From contig NCSJ02000010.1 in NCBI GenBank assembly GCA_002812745.2, positions 1 through 64,000 of the forward strand: 64,000 bases of DNA, written 5' to 3'. Of the stretch, positions 13,548-26,420 are shown piece after piece (the first letter of the stretch is position 1; each line of letters opens with the position of its first letter). The notes under the pieces were generated by a model that was given only the letters and a program-made list of their open reading frames with translations, did not search any database and was not told the origin of the DNA. Origin of the DNA: Scytalidium lignicola (Eukaryota > Ascomycota > Leotiomycetes). Both the position numbers and the translations under genes were made by a program.

Positions 13548-16500
13548 GGTTATGCACTTTGGTCAGCTAATCAGAATTGCTATTTGATTGACTTCATCTT
13601 TTATCTTTATTCAACAACTATTATAATCTTTCAAAATAGGAGAAGAATCAAGTCTTTTACTACTAAAGGAATACTGGTTAAAAGGTCTTGAGAATTATAG
13701 ACTATAGAGTACTATAGTCATTAATATTCTCAAATCAAAGGGTTATCTTGGCTATACAAATAGTAATATCAAATGCTTTAAAATAGAAGACAGTAAAGAA
13801 ACCTTAGAATTTAAGGCTTAAGAAAAAGTAAATTCTATGGTTAAACTCTGTATATTATTGAATATTAACAAGGAAGCTAATACTCTTATCTCAGAGTGTT
13901 CTACATCTAAGGAGGCTTAAGAAACCTTAAAAGCTTAATATTAAGGTTTAAATTGTAATCTTAAGGAAAAATATATCTTTAAGCTAGTTAATGTTAAATA
14001 CAAGCATTCTAACTTGGTTAAAAGTTATGTTATTATATTTAAGGCTTTGAAGAGTAATTTGATTAGTGTAGAAGTTATATTATTAGATGTATTTTACAAG
14101 CTCTTCTTTATAAGGGGATTAGAGGACTCTTTTATTGTATAAGTTGACTAACAACGATTAGTAATATACTTTAAAATACCCTCTTTCCTTGAAACTTTTA
14201 TAGAAGATATTTCAGACGAAGTATTGAAATCTGACAGCTTAAGTGTAATACTTTATAATCGAAAACAAGTTAGTAAGTTTGATAAAAAACCAAAAGAAAA
14301 GTACTCTTACTGTGGAAAGCTAAATTACAAAGAAGCTGATTGTTAGGAAAAATACCTTGAGAAGTGTGAAGAATTTGTTAAAAAGTATAATAAAAAGAAG
14401 GATAAAGACTCTAAATCCTTAAAATTGGGTTTAGACTCTAATTTTAGCTTAAATATGATTAACCTGAACAAATCTGGTTCTCTTATAACCGTAAATCTTA
14501 AGAGCTTCTCTATATTCAACTATAACCATTAGCTTGTGAACATAAGCATTATAGACCATATAATAAATTACATATTGTAGTTTGAGCTAGATTCTTACTA
14601 AGAGTATTATGATCTAGCACTTGTAAAAACAGGAAATAAATCTGTTTAAATTACTAACTTAAGTACAGTTACACTTAAAACAAAGCTAAATGATAGTTTA
14701 ACATTTACTTTATAACTCTTTAATGTTTATCATATCCTTACTTTCTTAGTCAATGTTCTCAAAAGAGTAAAGCTTTTAAATTAAGGTAAAGAAGTTTATA
14801 TAACTATAAAAGGCATTTATAATAAGAATAGAATTGAATTTAGTATTGTGGATATGTTTACAGACAATATATATTTGAAATTAGCTAATACTCTAAAAGC
14901 TCTCCTTACAACATTTCTAGCCAGGTAATTTATACTTAGTTTAGATCTTATTCACTAATACCTTAGCTATACTAATATTAAAGTGATTAAGAATATTATA
15001 AAAGTTATTATTGGAATTGATAAAGGCCTTATAGAAACAGTAGAGAAGAAAGAAACCTTTCTGTGCAAAGCTTATAAATACAGTTATTCCTAGAAGGACA
15101 TCTCTAAGAAGCTTAAAATACAAGTTGTAAAGGTTATAAAAGTACTTAATATTAACGTTTTTACAATTACTTCTTTAGGCTACAATGAGTATAATTATAT
15201 TATTATAATTATAGATAATACTATAAATGTTATATAAGGTTATACTTACAAGGAGAAGAAGGGAGCTTATGATATTATTATTTACTATATTACCTTGATG
15301 AAGAATTAATATAGAACTATTCTTAAACACCTTCATATTAACAGAGGGAATAAGTTTGGTGGTGGAAAGCTTGATAAATACATTCAAAAGAATAGTATAG
15401 AAGTTACTATTACTACTTTGTATACTCTATATCAAGGAGGACACTTTGAACATGCTGAACATGTTATATTCATATGAATGTATACTATGATGATTATAAA
15501 CAATATACTACAGTATTTATGGCTAGAGTATTACAAAACAGTTGTAATAGTCAAAAATTGATTAATAACACTAATATTAAAGAATAACATTCTATATACT
15601 AAGTTTATAAAACAAGTTAACCTTGAAGATAATTGTATTCTAAATATATCTAACTTATAAGTAATCAGTTTTAAAGTATTAATTTATATTAATGTTAATC
15701 AATATGTTAAATTATAAAAGATAACTTTTAAAGCTGAAAAAGAAATCCTTCTTAGCTTTAAAGGCAATTCAATATATTATTGTTAAATGCTAATATACTC
15801 TTACAAGCTTATACAATTGTTACATGTTACCTTTATAGAAGGAAACATTAAACTTAAAAACCTGAAGATGCTTGCAAGTCTTCTTAAGGCCTTAGATGTT
15901 GAATTAGTACTTGAAAATACTATAATTGTTGATATTAAGACTTTTATAATATTAAATCTTGTTGATATGAAGACTTTTACAATGTCAAATCTTGATATAA
16001 TGTTTGAAGAAGTCCTTAAATCATTTGTAGCAAGGGAGATAGAAGATGATAATGATACTTCAGATATAATTCAGGAAGTGCTTATTATTCAAGCTTTTAG
16101 AGGTTACAGTAGGCTTAAAGGTTTTAAAAACAAGAAACCTAATACAATTACATCAAATATCAACCTCTCAAGTTTATAGTTGACTAGAATAAGAACTGTT
16201 ACATTATCTTAATCACTAGATACACTTGTAGAACACTCTTTAAGGGCGTCCACTATGGATAATGAAATTATAAGCTAGCTTATAAGTATTGTAATAGCTT
16301 ACAGATACTGTCTTTTTGCAAAGCAAGCCTTAAATACAAGTTATACTTTAGTTGTATCCGCAGATCTGTTAAAGCCAAATATAGTCAAAGAAGTCTATAA
16401 TTTAATACATTACAAAAGGTAGGATGATGCTATAAAGGCTAAGTTGGCCTCTTTAATAAAGTGTAGCACTTTTGAGCTATCAACTCTCTTAGAAGAGAAA

Positions 16501-18081
16501 TATACTCTTTGTAGCAGGTGGGTATTCAAGGTTAAATATAACTCCGACTGTAAAATCGAGCATTTTAAGGTTAGATTTGTAGTTAAAGGCTATGAACAGT
16601 GTCATAGTATTGACTATGACTAAACTTGGGCAAGTGTAGTTAAGTCTACCACCTGGAAGGCCTTATTAGCTTTAATTGCTCACTTTGACTAAGAAGTCAA
16701 CCAAATTGACGTAGTTATAATGTTCTTAAATGGTAATATAGATACTAAAATCTATATTAAACTTTTTGAAGATATTATAGTTAAAGACTTTCTAAAATTA
16801 AGTGTTAAAACTAATGGTATAAACATTAAATATATAAGTTCAAAAACCATTGTTTTATAGCTCTGAAAGTTACTTTACAGCTTGAAACAAGCATTATGCT
16901 GTTGGTAGTAAAAGCTCATTACAAAGTTAAAAGAGATTAGATACTCTCTGTTAATCTCTGATCTAAGTGTATTTTATAATCCTGATTCAGGAATTTATAT
17001 TTGCACTTATGTTGATGACTTTCTGATTATAAGCTTAAAAGGCCTTCAATTTGCAGCCTTGAAAGAGAAATTACATAATCTCTTTAAAATAGTTGATATA
17101 GGATTAGCTGTATACTTTCTAAGTGTATGTATTATTTGTAATCGCCAAAACAAGACTATTTCTATAGTCTAAGATGTGTATATTGATAAGATTCTTAAAC
17201 GCTTTGGTTATAGCAATATGAAACCAGCTTAGTCTCCTATGGAAGCTGGGGCATCTGCAATCCTGGTCAAAAACGAAGATACTGCTTTTACAGCCAATAT
17301 TCAGCTGTATATGGAGGAAGTTGGTTCACTAATGTATCTTATGGTGCAAACAAGACCTGATCTTGCTTTTACAGCTTCTAGGCTATTGCAATTTCTGCAA
17401 AATCCTTTTGTTCAGCACTTAAAGGCGGTCAAACACGTTTATCGGTATCTTATTCACATGTACAATTATAGTATTATATTAGGTGGAGATCTTAACTACC
17501 ATGGTTACAGTGATGCCGATTATAGTAGGTATATTGAAATCTGTCGTTTTACTATAGGTTATATATTCTTTCTTGCTGGAGGACTTATTTCCTAGCGTTG
17601 TCAATGCCTTCCTTGTGTCACTTTATCAACCACAGAGGCTGAATATTGTGCTCTATCAGAGGCTTCTCAAGAAGCTATTTGGCTATCAAGGCTCTTTACT
17701 GAGCTCTAAATAGTTACAGCCGGCACTAAGATTATTACAGCCTTAAATGGTGATAATCAAGGCTCTCTAGCATTCGTTGAAACGTTAGAACAATCAAATC
17801 GTGCTAAGCACATTGATATACGCTATCATTATATTCACGAGAAGGTTTAATCTGGTGAAATTGAGCTAAACTACGTGCTTACCTCAATTATGGCTGCTGA
17901 CGGCCTTACAAAGCCACTTACAACTTGGAAATACACTGATTTCCTCAAATTGTTGAATTTACGGTCTGTCAAGCTGAATACCATGAATTAGGTCCTTACA
18001 AGGCCATCAATTTTGGTGTTTTCACCATAGGAAACTTAGATCCACTTTACACGGCCTTCATATGTTCGTGGCATAGGGGCG
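13548..18081 (+). mobile_element. Ty1/copia internal region, copy 1 (degenerate gag-pol)
   Basis: One plus-strand frame with stops gives the copia order. Gag-like text starts near 13,640; a pre-integrase and integrase core follow at about 14,900-15,600; the RT reads 'YTLCSRWVFKVKYNSD' (family: GCKWVYKIKRNxDG), 'FVVKGYEQCHSIDYD', 'VVKSTTWKALLALIAHFD' and 'QIDVVIMFLNGNIDTKIYI' at about 16,500-16,770. The RT/RNase H end is much better preserved: 'VQTRPDLAFTASRLLQF' (about 17,349), 'LSTTEAEYCALSEASQEA' (about 17,622), 'HIDIRYHYIHEKV' and 'MAADGLTKPL' (to about 17,925). From 17,010 to the end there are only about five stops, each explained by CAA/CAG to TAA/TAG. A purine tract 'ggcatagggg' precedes the right LTR. 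Integrase-before-RT order places it in Copia, not Gypsy. Confidence 0.85.
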
Positions 18082-18340
18082 TGTTGCAATATTTGGAGTT
18101 TACGGATGCCACTTCACAGTGTTCTTACGGTTGCCTATGCTAGGGCTTACGGATAGGGTTTACAGTAGGCTACCACTGTAGGCAACTATAAGCACCTGTT
18201 AAGTGTTTGTACGACTGTAACTGTTGACTATAACGGTTTTATGGTTGTAACTCTCTGTATATATAGAATCTGCTGTAGTTGTAGACTCCTTAAGCAATTA
18301 ATACAATAGTGGTTTTGTATTCCTGCGTTTTCAGTCAACA
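18082..18340 (+). repeat. Right LTR of copia copy 1, also serving as left LTR of copy 2
   Basis: It begins TGTTGCAATATTTGGAG and ends TCAGTCAACA. The sequence following it (18,341 on) matches the sequence following the left LTR (13,548 on), so this single LTR sits between two internal regions, as unequal recombination or an LTR-LTR exchange would leave. It is clearly less mutated than the left LTR. Confidence 0.85.
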
Positions 18341-21300
18341 GATTATGTACTCTGGTCAGCCAATCAGAATTGTTATTCGATTGACTTTATCTTTTACCTT
18401 TATTCAACAATTATTATAATCTTTCAAAATAAGAGAAGAATCAAGTCTTTTACTACTAAAGGAATACTGGTTGAAAGGTCTTGAGAATTATAAATTATAG
18501 AGTATTATAATCATTAATATTCTTAAATCAAAGGGTTATCTTGGTTATATGAATGATAATATCAAATGCCTTAAAATAGAAGATAGTAAAGAAACCTTAG
18601 AATTTAAGGCTTAGGAAAAAGTAAATTTTACAACTAAACTTTGTATATCATTGAATATCAACGAGGAAGTTAATGCTCTTATCTTAGAGTACTCCACATC
18701 TAAGGAGGCTTAGGAAACCTTAAAAGCTTAATATCAAGGTTCAAACTACAATCTTAAGAAAAAATATATCCTTGAGTTAGTCAATGTTAAATATAAGTAT
18801 TCTAACTTAGTTAAAAGTTATGTTATTATATTTAAAGCTTTGAAGAATAATTTGATTAGTGTAAAAGTCATATTGCTAGATGTATTTTACAAGTTCTTCT
18901 TTGTAAAGGGATTAGAGGACTCTTTTATTGTATAAGTTAACTGATAATAATCAACAATATATTCTAAAACACCTCCTTCCCTTGAAACTCTTATAGAAGA
19001 TATTTCAGACAAAGCATTAAAATCTAACAACTTAAGTATAATATTTTATAGTTGAAAACAAGTTAGTAAGTCTGATAAAAAACTAAAAGAAAAGTACTTT
19101 TATTGTAGAAAGCTAAACTATAAGGAAGTTGATTGTTAGGAAAAATACCTTGAGAAGTATGAAGAATTTGTTAAAAAGTATAACAAAAAGAAGGATAAAG
19201 ACTTCAAATCCTTAAAATCAGGTTCAGACTTTGATTTTAGCTTAAATACAATCAACTTGAACAAATCTAGTTCTCTTATAACTGTAAATCTTAAGAACTT
19301 CTTTATATTCAACTGTAATTATTAGCTTGTAAACATAAGTATTATAAACTATATAACAAACTATATATCATAATTTAAGTTAGATTCTTATTAAGAGTAT
19401 TATGATTTAACACTTGTAAAAACAAGAAATGGATTTGCTTAAATTACTAGCTTAAGTACAATTATACTTAAAATAAAGTTAAATGATAGTTTAACATTTA
19501 CTTTATAGCTCTTTAACGTTTATTATATCCTTATTTTCTTAATTAACATTCTCAGAGGAGTAAAGCTTTTAAATCAAGGTAGAGAAGTTTATATGATTAT
19601 AAAAGGCATTTATAATAAGAATAGAATTAAATTCAGTATTGTAAACATGTTTATAAATGGTATATATTTGAAATTGGCTAATACTTTAAAAGCTTTTCTT
19701 ATAATATTTCTAACTAAGTAATCTATACTTAGTTTGGATCTTATTCACCAATACCTTGGCTATACTAGTATTAAAGTAATCAAGAATATTATAAAAGTTA
19801 TTATTAGAATTGATAAAGGCCTTATAAAAGTAGTAGAAAAGGAAGAAACCTTTTTGTATAAAGTTTGTAAATATAGTCACTCTTAAAAGGATATCTTTAA
19901 GAAGCTTAAAATACAAGTTATAAAGGTTATAGAAGTACTTAATATTAATGTTTTTACAATTACTCCTCTAAGTTATAATAAGCATAATTATACTATTATA
20001 ATTATAAATGATGTTATAAATACTATATAAGGTTATACTCATAAGGAGAAGAAAAAAAGCTTATAATGTTATTATCTATTATATTGCCTTAATAAAGAAT
20101 TAATATAAAACTATTCTTAAACGCTTTTATATTGATGGAGGGAATGAGTTTAGTAGTAGAAAGCTTAATAAATACATTCAAAAGAATAGTATAGAAGTTA
20201 TTATTATTACTTTGCATACTCTATATCAAGGAGGATGTTCTGAATACACTGAACATGTTGTATTCATATGAATGCATATTATAATGATTGCAAACAATAT
20301 ATCATAGTATTTATGGCTAGAATATTATAAAACAATTATAATAGTTGGAAATTGATTAATAACACTAATATTAAAGAATAGTACTTCATATACTGAGTTT
20401 ATAAAACAAGTTAACCTTGAAGGCAATTATATTCCAAATATATTTAACTTACAAGTAATTAGTTTTAAAGTGTTAGTTTATATTAATGTTAATCAACATG
20501 TTAAATTACAAAAGATAACTTTTAAAGTTAAAGAAGGAATCCTTCTTAGCTTTGAAGGTAATTCAATATATTATTATTAAGTATTAATATACTCTTACAA
20601 GCTTGTATAATCATCACATATTACTTTTACAGAAGGAAATACTAGACTTAAAGACTTAAAGACATTTACAAGTCTTTTTAAGGCTTTAGATGTTGAATTA
20701 ATGCTTGAAAATACTATAATTGTTGATATTAAGACTTTTATAATACTAAATCTTGTTGATATAAAGACTTTTATAATGTTAAATTTTAATATAACATTTG
20801 AAGAAGTCCTTGAATTATTTACAGTAGAGAAGATAGAAGATGATAATAATACTTTGGATATAATTTAAGAAGTACTTGTTATTCAAGCTCTTAAAAGTTA
20901 TAATAAGCCTAAAGATTTTAAAAACAAGAAACTTAACATAATTATACTAAATATCAACCTCTTAAGTTTATAGTCAACTAGAGTAAGAATTGTTATACTA
21001 TCTTAACTACTAGATACACTTGTAGAATACTCTCCAGGGGTATTTACTATAGATAACAAAATTATAAGTTAGCTTACAAGCATTATAATAGCTTATGGAT
21101 ATTATCTTTTTACAAGGTAAGCCTTAAATACAAGTTATACTTTAATTGTATCTACAGATTTGTTAAAGTTAAATACAGTCAAAAAAGCTTATAATTTAAT
21201 ATATCATAAAAGGTAAGATGACATCATGAAGGCTAAGTTGGCCTCCTTAATAAAGTATAACACTTTTGAGTTATCAACTCTCTTAGAAGAGAAATACACT

Positions 21301-21806
21301 CTTTATAACAAGTAGGTATTTAAGATTAAACATAATTCCAACCGTAAAATCAAGTGTTTTAAGGTTAGATTTGTAGTTAAAGGCTATAAACAGTATTATA
21401 GTATTGATTATAACCAAACTTAGGCAAGTATAATTAAGTCTACTACTTAGAAGGCCTTATTGGCTTTAACTGCTTACTTTGACTAAGAAGTCAACTAAAT
21501 AAACATAATTACAATGTTCTTAAATGATAATATAAATACTAAAATCTATATTGAACTTCTTGAAGATATTACAATTAAAGACCTTTTAAAATTAAGTGTT
21601 AAAACTAATAGTATAAACATTAAATATATAAGTTTAAAAATTATTATTTTATAACTTTAAAAGTTATTTTACAACTTAAAACAAGTATTATGTTGTTAAT
21701 AGTAAAAGCTTGTTATAAAGTTAAAAGAGATTGAATACTCTTTGTTAATCTTTAATTTAAGTGTATTTTATAATTTTAATTTAGGAATTTATATTTATAC
21801 TTATAT
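18341..21806 (+). mobile_element. Ty1/copia internal region, copy 2 (truncated, more heavily RIP-mutated)
   Basis: It is collinear with copy 1 from 13,548 to about 17,009, carrying the same gag, integrase and RT text with additional transitions (for example RT 'KALLALTAYFD' and 'LEEKYTL' still legible). It stops abruptly at 21,806 where a gypsy LTR begins, so the RT catalytic end, RNase H and 3' LTR are absent. No intact frame. Confidence 0.85.
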
Positions 21807-22149
21807 TGTTACGGGTTTTACCTAACAAGCTGATTGGTGTAGGCCTGAGGCTCGGTACACGGAAGGTGTGCATAGAGAACCTAACAATCAGGGGTCACGT
21901 GATGGAGTCTTGGGATCCCTGGTGGACTCCAGTGGACTCCAAGGACTCCAAGGGATCCAACTGTATTTCATTATCTATATAAGCACGCTGTAGGAACATG
22001 AGAGTAGATTCCTCGTGTTCAACCTAAATACATTACTGTATCCTACCTTCGACCTAGTAACTTGCTTGTGTGTCACACGTTTCCGTTGTCCCTGAACATC
22101 TACCTTACCCTTGGCTATCCAGTGACCTGGATGGCGTAGTTTTGTAACA
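21807..22149 (+). repeat. Comparatively unmutated gypsy LTR (343 bp) cutting copia copy 2
   Basis: It begins TGTTACGGG and ends TTTGTAACA, and belongs to the same family as 833-1188 and 11,367-11,727, but keeps most C and G positions (for example 'aggcctgaggctcggtacac'). It is flanked on the left by copia copy 2 and on the right by unrelated sequence, and the copia sequence does not resume, so the junction was rearranged after insertion. No purine tract precedes it and no gag follows, so it is a solo or orphan LTR. Confidence 0.8.
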
Positions 22150-22159
22150 AATCTAGCTT

Positions 22160-22765
22160 TAAAGGCTCTTAAAGGTCTTAGAGCTCTTAGAGCTCCCTTA
22201 GTTATTCTTGCTCTTTTAGCCCTCTTAGACTATTCTACAAGTGTTATGTATACTTTAGCTATTCTCCTTCCCTTATAACAGTCAACGTTTTGCACAAGCT
22301 GCATTCTAAGGATTAATAAGCTTGTAAATATAAAGGCTTTTCTAGGATTCCTTGTTAATTATATTAATAGTCAGCCTTGTAAACATTGTGCAAATAAGTT
22401 TAGTGTATAGACAAAGTATGTCTCTGTTCTAAGGTATTTCAATGGAGTTTGTACTAATTATCATTATAATAATAAAAGAAGTTATTACTTTTTTTGTAAG
22501 TTATATATTACTTTGTGGATAAGAATAAGGAGTTTATTAATTTATGTTTAGATATTTATAATTATCCCCTTCTTATTTTTGTTGTTATTCTTATTACCTT
22601 TGTTATTACTATTATTAAAGCTTTTATTACAACTCTTGCTTTTGTTAGAACTCTTATTAAAGCTCTTGTTAGCTATAGTTGTTCTTTTTGTCCTTATACT
22701 CTTTTAATTGTTAACCTTCTTGTTACCTCTCAAAATAATATTACTATTGTTTATAAGTTGTAATA
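22160..22765 (+). pseudogene. Relic of a DUF3716-type protein
   Basis: The plus strand reads 'ALKALKGLRALRAPLVIL' and, further on, 'QPCKHCANKFSV' followed by 'GVCTNYHYNNKRSYYF'. This fits DUF3716, a Cys-rich domain of fungal proteins with the pattern PCxxCxxxxGxFxxC...GxCxNCHYxxxGxxCSF; here some Cys codons have become Tyr (TGT to TAT, a G-to-A change). A low-complexity open stretch rich in Ile, Leu and Val follows to about 22,760. It is a decayed gene, or gene fragment carried by the repeats. Confidence 0.5.
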
Positions 22766-25700
22766 AGATCTTGTTATAAGTAAAACTAACATTATAATAG
22801 TACTTACTTATTTCCCTTGTTATTCTTAGCTTATTAACAAGTTAGCTTGGCCATTTGCAAGTTATATTTAACATTATTCTTCTTCTTTTAACTGTTGTTA
22901 CTTCTTTCCTTATAATTAAGCTGTTCTTGTACTTGTTACTCCTCTAGTTACTATAAGAAATGTTCATTACTCTCAAGTAATATGTTAAGAGTAAAATTAT
23001 CATATAGCAAATACTTTTTATTAATTTAAAAAGATGTTAGTTAATATTGTAAATTCTACATATGAACTTATAAATATTGTTAAATAAAAAGTAATTAGTA
23101 AAAAAGGAAAGAGGAATAATAATAATAATAATATATAAAGTCTTTATAATAATTTGTAGACTTAATAATAGAATAATAAACATGTTTTTAACTTATTAGA
23201 AATCTTATGATAACTTGTAAATTATCATTATATATTAATTTATGAAAACTTGAAATTTAGTATAATTCAAGTAAGAATTACTCTTAAAACACTTTCTTTT
23301 TGTCCTTATATATTCTAATGTCCTCTTCTAGATTGTCCTTTTATAATAAAGTATATACCTTGTTGTAAATGTTCTTTAAACTTTATAATAAGATGTTAAA
23401 GGTTATGATTAGCTCTTATTAATTTTAACTTGGAAATAGCTTCTTCTTTACTCTTTTTATAAGTTACATAAGTTATAACCTTATCTTAGATTACTTTTTG
23501 ACAAGAGAATTATATTCTTATTTTGTTTTTTAGACATTATTAACTTTTTTTACTTTTTTTTTTAATTCTTTTATTAGTAATTAGTTTATAATTCCTTCNT
23601 TTTTATTCCTTTTATATATTTTTAACTGTAAAAGTAAATGTTAAAGATGTAAAGGTTAGTAAATGAGATGTTAATCTAGAAGAGGTATTAGAAGATATAA
23701 TTAGTTTATTAATTAAAGCTTATTGAACAGAAGACAATATAGATTCTTATAAAGGATTTTGTGGAGATTCTTATAAAGTTTGTAAAGATATTTAAGTTGT
23801 TTGCAAAGGTGCTTAAGATTGTATTTATAAGAGATTTTACCTTAAAAGTCTTATATAATTAATTATGATTATAAGGATTTAACCTTGAATTAGATCTTTA
23901 AGATTAATGTAAATAGATTTTAACTTTGTCTTAACTTAATACTCTATTTTATGTTTAAGTTTATTAGTTAGCTAGTTATTATTATAAAGAATAACTTTGT
24001 AAGTACTTTATAATATGTTATTAATTTCAAGTAAAGTTTGTTATGAGATTAGATTTTGTAACNTTTTTTATAATTACATTTGATTAGATTGTAAAAGTAA
24101 ACTCTTCTTAAATTAGTCTATAAAAAGGGTTATAAGAAAAGAATAGTNAAAAAGAGATAATAAAGTTGTAGAATAATAAGGTCTTATAATAAAACTGTTT
24201 GTAAATACTTTAGTAATTTGATAAAACTATTATTTGCTAGATTATCTTTATTAAGTTTATCTTCTGCTTAATAATATCTTTATACTTAAGCTTTAAACTA
24301 AGCTTTTTATTACTTAATCTACAACTAAATTTGTTATTGAAGAAATAGAGGAAGTTTATAAGTAACTTGTAATAAAAAGTAATTATTTATAAAAGATAAA
24401 AACTTAATTATAATTTGTATAAACTAACAAGGAAAATGGGTAAGATATGCTTAACAAAGTACATTATGATTCTAATAGTTAGTTTGTAATATTTAGCTTA
24501 AAAATATACCTTAAACCTTTATATATTAAGCTTTAATACTTTGTAAGAAATGTGTTTTCTAAGTTAAGGTTAATCTAACTTCTTCAAAGATATGCTAAGT
24601 CTTTATTAATTATGTAAGATAAAATATTTTAGCTTTATGATCTTGTTTAATAAGAACTTTGATTTTATATTAATACTTTTAATGTTCAAAAGAAAGAGGA
24701 ACTTTGCTTGTAATATAAAAGTAAGAGAATAAGAGTTAAGTTAAAGCTTCTTATATATAATAAAAGGGATTCTTATATTATAAAGAACTTATAAATTCTT
24801 TTCTTATACTCTTATTTATCTTCTTATCTTGAAGAAGAATTACTAGGTAATTACATGGAGTAAGGCCTTTTAAAGAAGGATATTCAAGAAGGGATAAGTT
24901 TATAAGCTTTATCTTATAATGATTCTTTTCATATAAGAGATAATAATGTTTAAAAAGAAGATTTACATATATTTACAAGCTTTATAAACTTTGAGTTGAT
25001 TTGTAAAGTAAAATATCTTGAATCTTATATTATTACTAAAGGGTATAACTAACTTAAATGTTATTTATATTATGATCATAGAAGTTTTCTTTGTTTATCT
25101 TGTTCTATTAATATTTTTGTTAATTAAGAAAGTTATAAACAACTTTTCCTTATAAGTTTACTATGTTATTATTTTTATGTATAACTTGAAGCCTTTATAA
25201 CTTTATAACAATTGCAATATAAGTATTTACAATACTTTTAATTAGTAAGAAGCCTTTTAGAGGCTTGTTTGTAAATCCTATTCTAAAGGCAAAAGCTAGA
25301 GATTTATAATTATTATAATTATTCACAAGTAATTGTAAGATCTTCTACAAGAGTAATTACAAAGCCTTTAACAAAACTTAAGCCTTAGTAAATACTTTAA
25401 TATCTTCCTTTTGTTGGTTTTTCTTTTAGTTGGTTAAAAGACATAGTTTATAACTTGTAGGTAATTTTACCTACCAGAGAAGGATATCCTTCTTAAGTTA
25501 CATAGCTAGCTTGTTAGGTATTATTAACTCTTTATCTAGCCAGATGTAAGAGTTACTATCCTTAAAGATGTATGGCATATAGTATTATCTTTAGAAATAG
25601 CCAGTAAGTGACTTTAAAGGAAGAAAGGATAAGGTTAGACTATACTTGCCATTCTCTTTGCTTATTATTATAGGATTTAACAGTATTTAACAATTATTCA
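22766..25700. other. AT-rich degenerate DNA, nothing recognised
   Basis: About 2.9 kb of strongly AT-biased sequence. Scattered plus-strand stretches between about 24,420 and 25,430 read as protein-like text interrupted by RIP-compatible stops (for example 'VKYLESYIITKGYN' near 25,000), so it is probably another mutated repeat, but I cannot assign a family. Base composition changes to normal at about 25,700. Confidence 0.5.
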
Positions 25701-26420
25701 TCCTTTTTAGCCTTGAGGCTAGCCTTTTGTACTTTACAAGCATGTTCCTCAGTTATGATATACTAGTCCGACATCTGAAATTAGGAGGTTGAATCACAAG
25801 TTGATGGGAAAGGGGATGTTGTATGAGAATAAGTGCTTGTTCATAAGGGGAATCTTATCCAAATGCACTTATTGTGGCATTTACAGGCGATTTCACATTT
25901 GCCAAGCAAGCCGAAAATGTATGGGATAAGTCATCATGTGGCCTCGCTTACGATTTCAGGAAATTTCACGGACCTTCGATAAGTTTATGGCCTTCTACAG
26001 TAGCTTCGCCACGTAACTCTACTGTATATGAGGCACCCCTAACCCGAATTAGAGCGGCCAACCTCTCCTAGGCCTTTTGTACTGTAATTAAACTGAATTC
26101 TATAATTACATCTAGTGCTGACAATTTTGTATGCACAGCATTACATAGCTCAAAACCGAGGAATTTGAGATAATACGATATAATGTTTTAAATGGCGTTT
26201 CTGGGGTACTTGGACTTGCTTCTACTTACAGCATGTGGGTACCGGACGAAAACAGCCGCGTTGCGACCTGTCAAATGCTTCAAAAATAGCAACAGCGAAA
26301 CAACATGCTCGGAGTCCTCACTGATATAGGATCATTGACCTCTTTCCTTTTCACAGCATAAGTCGACTCCGAGTTTTTTTTTTGNTTTTTTTTTTTGTTT
26401 TGGTATCTTCTCTTTCCAAA
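25701..26420. other. Border zone and upstream region of the metallopeptidase-like gene
   Basis: Composition shifts to ordinary here. The 65-codon open frame at 25,874-26,071 has no recognisable domain and no supporting context. The last 80 nt before ATG 26,421 contain a T-rich tract interrupted by a single N (26,385), which may be 5' UTR/promoter. Confidence 0.5.
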
